This document shows positions 59,201 to 64,000 of a DNA stretch of 64,000 bases, piece after piece (positions within the stretch are counted from its first letter, which is position 1; each line of letters begins with the position of its first letter). The position numbers and the translations under genes are program-made. Source of the DNA: Longilinea sp964536805 (GTDB lineage: Bacteria; Chloroflexota; Anaerolineae; Anaerolineales; Anaerolineaceae). The notes below the pieces were generated by a model. The model did not search any database, had not been told where the DNA came from, and worked only from the letters and a program-made list of their open reading frames with translations. Location: contig CAZHYQ010000001.1 of the NCBI GenBank assembly GCA_964536805.1, positions 298,116 through 362,115 on the forward strand, read 5' to 3'.

Positions 59201-59381
59201 AAAAAACCTCCATTGTTATAGAGAATAGTGTAGCAAAGAAACCGATTCTCTACAATGTAAGGATTGTCCTATTCTTGAATGGACCACTCAACGCTTTTGT
59301 TAATTCATCTTGCACTATAATACGATTGCCGGGATACCCGGATGGTTGGGCAGCCATTGGAAAATTGTGAGGAAACCCGCT

Positions 59382-61409
59382 ATGGAAATCAACGCGTTGT
59401 ATAAGGAACTCGAACACCTTCGCCAGGAAATTCATTTTCATAATTACCGCTACCATGTGTTGGATGCACCGGTAATCAGCGATGTTGAATACGACCGCTT
59501 GATGGTGCGATTGAAAGCGATTGAAAATGAACATCCCGAATGGATAACCCCCGATTCACCCTCGCAAAGAGCGGGCAGTGCTCCACTTGACCGGTTTGTC
59601 AAAGTCGCCCACCCGGCGCCAATTCTCAGTCTGGCTAATGCCTTTGATGCTGACGGTGTGAGAGCCTGGTTGGAACGCAGCGTAAGACTGGATGAGCGCG
59701 TACGTAAAGCCAGCCTGGTAGTGGAACCAAAAATTGATGGTCTAACGGTGGTCTTGACCTACCGCAAAGGCATTTTCGTTCAGGGAGCCACGCGCGGCGA
59801 CGGCGAAATTGGCGAAGATATCACAGCCAACCTGCGCACGGTCAAAGCCCTGCCGCTGCGTATACCAGTAAATTCGGATGGACCCCGCGTGCCGGATTAT
59901 TTCGTTGTTCGCGGCGAGGCTTTCATTACCCTCAAGGATTTCGATGCATTAAATCAAAGGTTGCAGGAAGCCGGAGAAAAAACGTATTTGAACCCGCGCA
60001 ACACGGCGGCCGGGTCTTTGCGCCAACTGGACCCTGCACTAACTGCCTCCCGCCCCTTAACGCTTTACGTTTACCAGATTGCCGCGGCTGACGGTCCAAC
60101 GCCAACCACCCAGTGGGAGCTGCTGGATTATTTGAAGGCGCTCGGCTTTCCCGTTGCAGGCGAAATCAGTCTGCACCCCGATTTGGAATCAGCCATCGCT
60201 GCCTGCCAGGCCATTGGTGAAAAACGGGATGACATGGCTTATGAAGTCGACGGGACTGTCATCAAGATAAACGATCTCGCCATTGCCGCTGAACTGGGCA
60301 TCGTCGGAAAAGACCCACGCGGCGCGATTGCCTTCAAGTTTCCCGCCCGCGAAGTTACCACCATCTTGAAAGATATCGGCGTCAACGTGGGCCGCACAGG
60401 CGTTTTGACACCTTATGCCATTCTTGAACCGGTTGAGATCGGCGGCGTGGTCGTCAAGCAGGCTACTTTGCACAATTTTGATTACATCGCTGAAAAGGAT
60501 ATTCGCATTGGCGACCGGATCATGCTGAAACGGGCTGGCGATGTGATTCCATATGTCATCGGGCCGGTCAGCGATGCGCGCACCGGCCAGGAAAAGCCCT
60601 ATGTTCCGCCGTCCATCTGCCCCACTTGCGGACAGGCGGTGGAACATTTTGAAGGCGAAGTAGCCTGGTACTGCGTCAATTCAGCCTGCCCGGCACAATT
60701 GGTGCGCAACCTGGAACATTTCGTCTCGCGCGGCGCAATGGACATCGCCGGCATGGGGATCAAGATCGTCGAACAACTGGCACAGGCTGGCCTGGTGCGG
60801 GATGTTGCCGACATCTTCACCCTACGCCGCGAGGATTTATTAACTCTGGAAGGTTATGGCGAGAAAAAAGCCGATAATTTGCTTCAAGCCATTTCAACGG
60901 CACGCGGCCAACCATTATCGCGCCTGATCAATGCCCTTGGCATCCACGGCGTGGGCGAAGTGATGGCACTGGATCTGACGGCTCATTATCATAATCTGGA
61001 CAGCCTCAGCCAGGCAAGCGTGACAGATTTGCAGCAAATTGAAGGCATCGGACCCAACATTGCCGCCGCTATTGTGGATTGGTTCGAGCGCGACAGAAAT
61101 CGGGCGGTGCTTGCCAAACTTAAGGCCGCCGGTCTATGGCCGGTAGTCTCTACCCGGCCAGCCGTTGAAGCTGGCAGCCAACCATTGAAAGAAATGACCT
61201 TCGTTGTCACAGGCACCCTGGCGGGGTTTTCACGCGAGGGCATTAAGGAATACATCCAGCAGCATGGCGGCAAGGTCACCGACAGCGTCAGCAAAAAAAC
61301 CAGCTACCTGGTGGTCGGCGATGCGCCTGGTTCAAAACTGGAGAAGGCCCGCGAATTGGGCGTGACGATTTTGGATGAAGCTGCGCTGCGGAAGCTGGTG
61401 GAAGGTTGA
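59382..61409 (+). CDS. ligA: NAD-dependent DNA ligase
   Basis: The start is ATG 59382, behind GAGGAA; the frame reaches back to 59310 without a ribosome binding site. The 675-residue ligase has the Ia domain (HNYRYHVLDAPVISDVEYDRLM), the adenylation motif EPKIDGLTVVLTY (Lys nucleophile), an OB fold, the four-Cys zinc finger (CPTCG...YCVNSACPAQ), helix-hairpin-helix repeats and a C-terminal BRCT domain. It seals nicks in DNA using NAD+. Confidence 0.96.
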   Translation: MEINALYKELEHLRQEIHFHNYRYHVLDAPVISDVEYDRLMVRLKAIENEHPEWITPDSPSQRAGSAPLDRFVKVAHPAPILSLANAFDADGVRAWLERSVRLDERVRKASLVVEPKIDGLTVVLTYRKGIFVQGATRGDGEIGEDITANLRTVKALPLRIPVNSDGPRVPDYFVVRGEAFITLKDFDALNQRLQEAGEKTYLNPRNTAAGSLRQLDPALTASRPLTLYVYQIAAADGPTPTTQWELLDYLKALGFPVAGEISLHPDLESAIAACQAIGEKRDDMAYEVDGTVIKINDLAIAAELGIVGKDPRGAIAFKFPAREVTTILKDIGVNVGRTGVLTPYAILEPVEIGGVVVKQATLHNFDYIAEKDIRIGDRIMLKRAGDVIPYVIGPVSDARTGQEKPYVPPSICPTCGQAVEHFEGEVAWYCVNSACPAQLVRNLEHFVSRGAMDIAGMGIKIVEQLAQAGLVRDVADIFTLRREDLLTLEGYGEKKADNLLQAISTARGQPLSRLINALGIHGVGEVMALDLTAHYHNLDSLSQASVTDLQQIEGIGPNIAAAIVDWFERDRNRAVLAKLKAAGLWPVVSTRPAVEAGSQPLKEMTFVVTGTLAGFSREGIKEYIQQHGGKVTDSVSKKTSYLVVGDAPGSKLEKARELGVTILDEAALRKLVEG

Positions 61410-62596
61410 GCAGCAAATCGATTATTCTCAAGCCCGGCCGGGAGAAATCCGTTCTGCACCGGCATCCCTGGATTTTTTCTGGAGCGGTTGATCAGGTCAA
61501 CGGCTCACCGCAGGCTGGCGAAACCGTGCTGGTTCGCAATGCCAGCGGCGATCTTCTTGGCAGCGCGGCTTTCAGTCCTTCTTCACAAATCCGCGCCCGC
61601 ATGTGGACCTGGGATACTGAAGAATCGATCGATGAAGGGTTTTTCCAAAAGCGACTCAAAAAAGCGCTTGAATTTCGCCAGGCCGTAATCCCGACCGGTG
61701 AAACCGATGCCTGCCGGCTGATCCATGGCGAGTCGGATGGGTTGCCAGGCCTGGTCGTCGACCGCTATGCAGATTGGTTGGTGGTGCAAATTCTCAGTTG
61801 CGGTTCAGAGGCTCACCGGGAAACCCTGGTGCGTTTGCTGGAAGAGTTGACCGGCATCGGCAACATATACGAGCGCTCGGATGTGGACGTAAGGCAATTG
61901 GAGGGATTGGCCGATCGTACCGGCGTGTTGCGCGGGGTTCCGCCGCCGGATCTGGTCTGGATTCATGAAAACGGTCTGACGTTTGCTGTTAACTTGAAAA
62001 AAGGCCAGAAAACCGGCTTTTACCTCGACCAGCGTGCCAACCGTCTGCGTGTTGGGCAACTGGCTGAAAACCGCAGTGTGCTCAACTGCTTTTGTTATTC
62101 CGGTGGATTCAGCCTGTATGCTCTTAAAGGCGGCGCGAAGGATGTGATTTCGGTTGATTCATCGCAGGAAGCGCTCGACCTGGGCGAACTGAATCTGCAA
62201 ACCAATTCACTCCCTGCGGAAAATGCAGAGTGGCTGCAGGGCGACGTTTTCCATGTCCTGCGCGAAATGCGCGACCGCGCCCGGAAATTTGACCTGATCA
62301 TTCTGGACCCGCCCAAATTTGCCCACACTGCCGCCCAGGCTGAAAAAGCTGCGCGCGGCTACAAGGATATCAACTTGTTGGCATTTAAATTGCTGAATCC
62401 GGGCGGAATCCTGGCAACATTTTCCTGTTCGGGGGGTGTTTCGGCTGAATTGTTTCAAAAAATCGTCGCGGGGGCAGCCCTGGATGCCGGCGTGGACGCC
62501 AGGATCATCGATCTACTTCGCCAGGGGCAGGATCATCCCGTGGCGCTTAATTTTCCAGAAGGCGCTTATCTCAAAGGCATTATTTGCCAGGTATAA
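61406..62596 (+). CDS. RlmI-like rRNA large-subunit methyltransferase
   Basis: The 396-residue protein has an N-terminal PUA domain (LKPGREKSVLHRHPWIFSGAVDQV), a middle domain with DGLPGLVVDRYADWLVVQ and a Rossmann methyltransferase domain (KKGQKTGFYLDQRANRL, VLNCFCYSGGFSLYALKGGA, FDLIILDPPKFAHT). This matches the RlmI/YccW class that makes m5C in 23S rRNA. The start is TTG at 61406, overlapping the ligA stop. Confidence 0.92.
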   Translation: MSSKSIILKPGREKSVLHRHPWIFSGAVDQVNGSPQAGETVLVRNASGDLLGSAAFSPSSQIRARMWTWDTEESIDEGFFQKRLKKALEFRQAVIPTGETDACRLIHGESDGLPGLVVDRYADWLVVQILSCGSEAHRETLVRLLEELTGIGNIYERSDVDVRQLEGLADRTGVLRGVPPPDLVWIHENGLTFAVNLKKGQKTGFYLDQRANRLRVGQLAENRSVLNCFCYSGGFSLYALKGGAKDVISVDSSQEALDLGELNLQTNSLPAENAEWLQGDVFHVLREMRDRARKFDLIILDPPKFAHTAAQAEKAARGYKDINLLAFKLLNPGGILATFSCSGGVSAELFQKIVAGAALDAGVDARIIDLLRQGQDHPVALNFPEGAYLKGIICQV

Positions 62597-62602
62597 ATCC
62601 TC

Positions 62603-63592
62603 ATGACCTATGAAATCATAGCAACTTTAGGCCCTGCCAGTTCCACTCCGGAATTGTGGCAGGAAATGACCGCTGCAGGTGCAACGCAATTTCGCTTGAA
62701 CTCCTCCCATCTATCGGTGCCCCAGGTAGTCGAAATGGTTGAGTCCTTGCGCGGCTTCTTTTCGAAACGCAGAACGACAATCCCGGTCGTAATCGACCTG
62801 CAGGGCAGCAAATGGCGGCTTGGCAATTTTGCTCCGGTTGAAGTAGCGGAAGGAAACGAAGTCACCCTCGAATTGGCTGAAAGCAGCGACGGCGCTGGTG
62901 TTCTTCCGCTACCGCATGCTGATTTCTTTACAGCTGCTCCCCAATCAAGCCGCGAAATCCGGTTGAATGACGCGAAAGTGGTGCTGAAAATTGTGGAAAT
63001 CAAGGGCAATTCGATACTAGCGACGGTGGTACAAGGCGGACCCGTTGCGTCTAATAAAGGTATCACCTATGCGTCATCCGATTTTCGCAGCGAAGGATTA
63101 AGTGAAAAAGATCAGGCCGTAATGCAGGCAACCCGGCAATATCCTTTTGTGCGTTATGCCATTTCCTACGTCAAAAACGCTTCGGAAATGATCGCATACC
63201 GCAAACAAATTGGCGCGCCAACTTACCTGATCGCAAAACTGGAACGCGGAACGGCCATCCAGGAAGCCAGGGCAATTGCGGACGAGGCTGATGAAGTGTG
63301 GTTATGCCGCGGCGACCTCGGCGCTGAACTGGGATTAACAGGGATGGCTCAAGCCGTCCATCAATTCTCAGCTTTGGTTAACCAAATCCCCATGCCGGTC
63401 ATGCTGGCCGGGCAGGTGCTGGAGCACATGGCAGACCACCCGAACCCCACCCGGTCTGAAATTAGCTGCCTGTATGACGCCCTTGTTCAGGAGTATCAAG
63501 GCGTCGTCCTTTCGGACGAAACCGCTATTGGCACCTTTCCGGTCCAAAGCTGCAAAACCGCCGCTTTGTTTCGGGATATTCCGTTTGGATAA
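62603..63592 (+). CDS. Short pyruvate-kinase-like protein lacking the C-terminal domain
   Basis: The 329-residue protein matches the pyruvate kinase barrel: ATLGPASSTPELWQEMTAAGATQFRLNSSHLS (usual TIGPAS...AGMNVARLNFSHG), VIDLQGSKWRLG (usual LDTKGPEIR), YLIAKLERGTAIQEARAIADEADEVWLCRGDLGAELG (catalytic Lys, Glu metal ligand, RGDLG) and LAGQVLEHMADHPNPTRSE. It keeps the key Lys, Arg and Glu positions. It is some 140 residues shorter than usual, with the allosteric C-terminal domain missing and the B domain region altered. It could be an active unregulated enzyme or serve another enolate phosphotransfer. Confidence 0.85.
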   Translation: MTYEIIATLGPASSTPELWQEMTAAGATQFRLNSSHLSVPQVVEMVESLRGFFSKRRTTIPVVIDLQGSKWRLGNFAPVEVAEGNEVTLELAESSDGAGVLPLPHADFFTAAPQSSREIRLNDAKVVLKIVEIKGNSILATVVQGGPVASNKGITYASSDFRSEGLSEKDQAVMQATRQYPFVRYAISYVKNASEMIAYRKQIGAPTYLIAKLERGTAIQEARAIADEADEVWLCRGDLGAELGLTGMAQAVHQFSALVNQIPMPVMLAGQVLEHMADHPNPTRSEISCLYDALVQEYQGVVLSDETAIGTFPVQSCKTAALFRDIPFG

Positions 63593-63601
63593 TGTGCATG
63601 C

Positions 63602-63627
63602 AAAAAGCGGCCGGATGGCCGCTTTCG
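63602..63627. terminator. Bidirectional terminator between the PK-like gene and ssrA
   Basis: Stem AAAGCGGCC-GGAT-GGCCGCTTT; A-tract on the left side serves as T-tract for ssrA on the reverse strand. Confidence 0.85.
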
Positions 63628-63634
63628 CATGCTT

Positions 63635-64000
63635 TGGTGGAGATGGCGGGAATCGAACCCGCGTCCGAAAGATTAAACCCGCGAATATCTACGAGCGTAG
63701 CCAGGCTTTGTTCTCGCAGACGGCCTGAAGTCTGGCAAAACAGGCAATCCGCCAGCCGCTGGGACCCGAAAGCCCTCTTTCGACCGGAACGCGGCATGCC
63801 GGTCGGCACCCGTGGCTTTTTAGCGCCTGCATCCACCACCGGCCAGGGAGCGGGGTGGGCAGACGTGACCTCACGTGGAGGTCATGCGGCTAATTCTCTC
63901 ACTTATGCAGCGAGGGGCATAGCAGCGTAGGAAGTGCGGTTGGCACTTAAGGTTTGTGCTGAGTTTACGAGGTCGGCACCTCTCGGCTCGCAATCCGGGA
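63635..64000 (-). ncRNA. ssrA: tmRNA (ssrA), 5' end cut by window edge
   Basis: The reverse strand ends ...GGGTTCGATTCCCGCC, ATCTCCACCA, the tRNA-like 3' end of tmRNA with encoded CCA. Reading upstream, the tag reading frame is at 63903-63959: AQTLSANRTSYAAMPLAA then TAA, preceded by GTAAACTCA. The C-terminal AMPLAA is close to the usual xLAA degradation end. Several pseudoknot stems are visible. The 5' terminal tRNA-like half lies beyond 64000, so only about 366 nt are present. Confidence 0.93.

Noticed and set aside
63592..63930. 112-codon forward ORF at the right edge
   Set aside because: It is antisense to tmRNA.

Overview
The window looks like a chromosomal piece of a Chloroflexota bacterium, probably class Anaerolineae. 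This is inferred from the gene set and was not tested by any search. Pointers are intermediate GC, respiratory genes split into partial clusters (nuoB-CD-I alone; atpA-G-D-C without the Fo genes), an Mrp protein without its usual CxxC, a sortase substrate ending in IPVTG, and a W/Mo aldehyde ferredoxin oxidoreductase beside a Rex regulator. No phage, IS element, CRISPR array or rRNA was seen. Three tRNAs (Arg-CCG, Val-TAC, Pro-GGG) and most of a tmRNA are present.

Layout. 1-9 kb: a leftward gene train from a TTGACA promoter at 9.16 kb: nuoB, nuoCD, nuoI, a small Cys protein, mrp, a RicT-like PSP1 protein, a PIG-L deacetylase, an M20 amidohydrolase and a BtuF-like binding protein, followed by a truncated GntR regulator. 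9-13 kb: a possibly leaderless SufR-like regulator, an EamA transporter, a GAF/HD-GYP signalling protein and a double-CDGSH ferredoxin-like protein. 13-18 kb: glmS with a long leader, then AOR. 18-25 kb (rightward): MFS transporter, radical SAM protein, Mut7-C protein, AIR-synthase-like protein, PrsW protease, tRNA-Arg, zinc peptidase, and rex with a candidate Rex operator. 25-35 kb (leftward): yebC-ruvC-trmH-ruvA, an M42 peptidase, atpA-G-D-C and mreB.

35-39 kb is a cell-surface island: a sortase, a divergent secreted sortase-like protein, a Thr/Pro-repeat surface protein with an IPVTG sorting signal, and a PhoB-type response regulator preceded by a structured leader with its own promoter and terminator. 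40-49 kb is a xylose module: xylA, xylH, xylG, a double-length xylF made by internal duplication, and a ROK repressor (XylR) with a perfect palindromic operator. 49-53 kb is a magnesium module: corA, divergent from an Nramp-like transporter and a soluble PRC-MgtE_N-CBS partner. The partner's leader of about 420 nt carries an unannotated 42-codon ORF rich in Asp, Glu and Pro.

53.7-59.2 kb holds the best candidate for an undescribed system. It is a compact leftward operon: zinc-ribbon membrane protein; DUF2207-like membrane protein ending in a Cys-Ala-Cys-Ala tail; RRE-radical SAM-SPASM maturase whose start overlaps the stop of the tail gene; a paralogous radical SAM protein that has lost every cluster cysteine; and a methyltransferase. 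The window closes with ligA, an RlmI-like methyltransferase, a barrel-only pyruvate kinase homologue and tmRNA.
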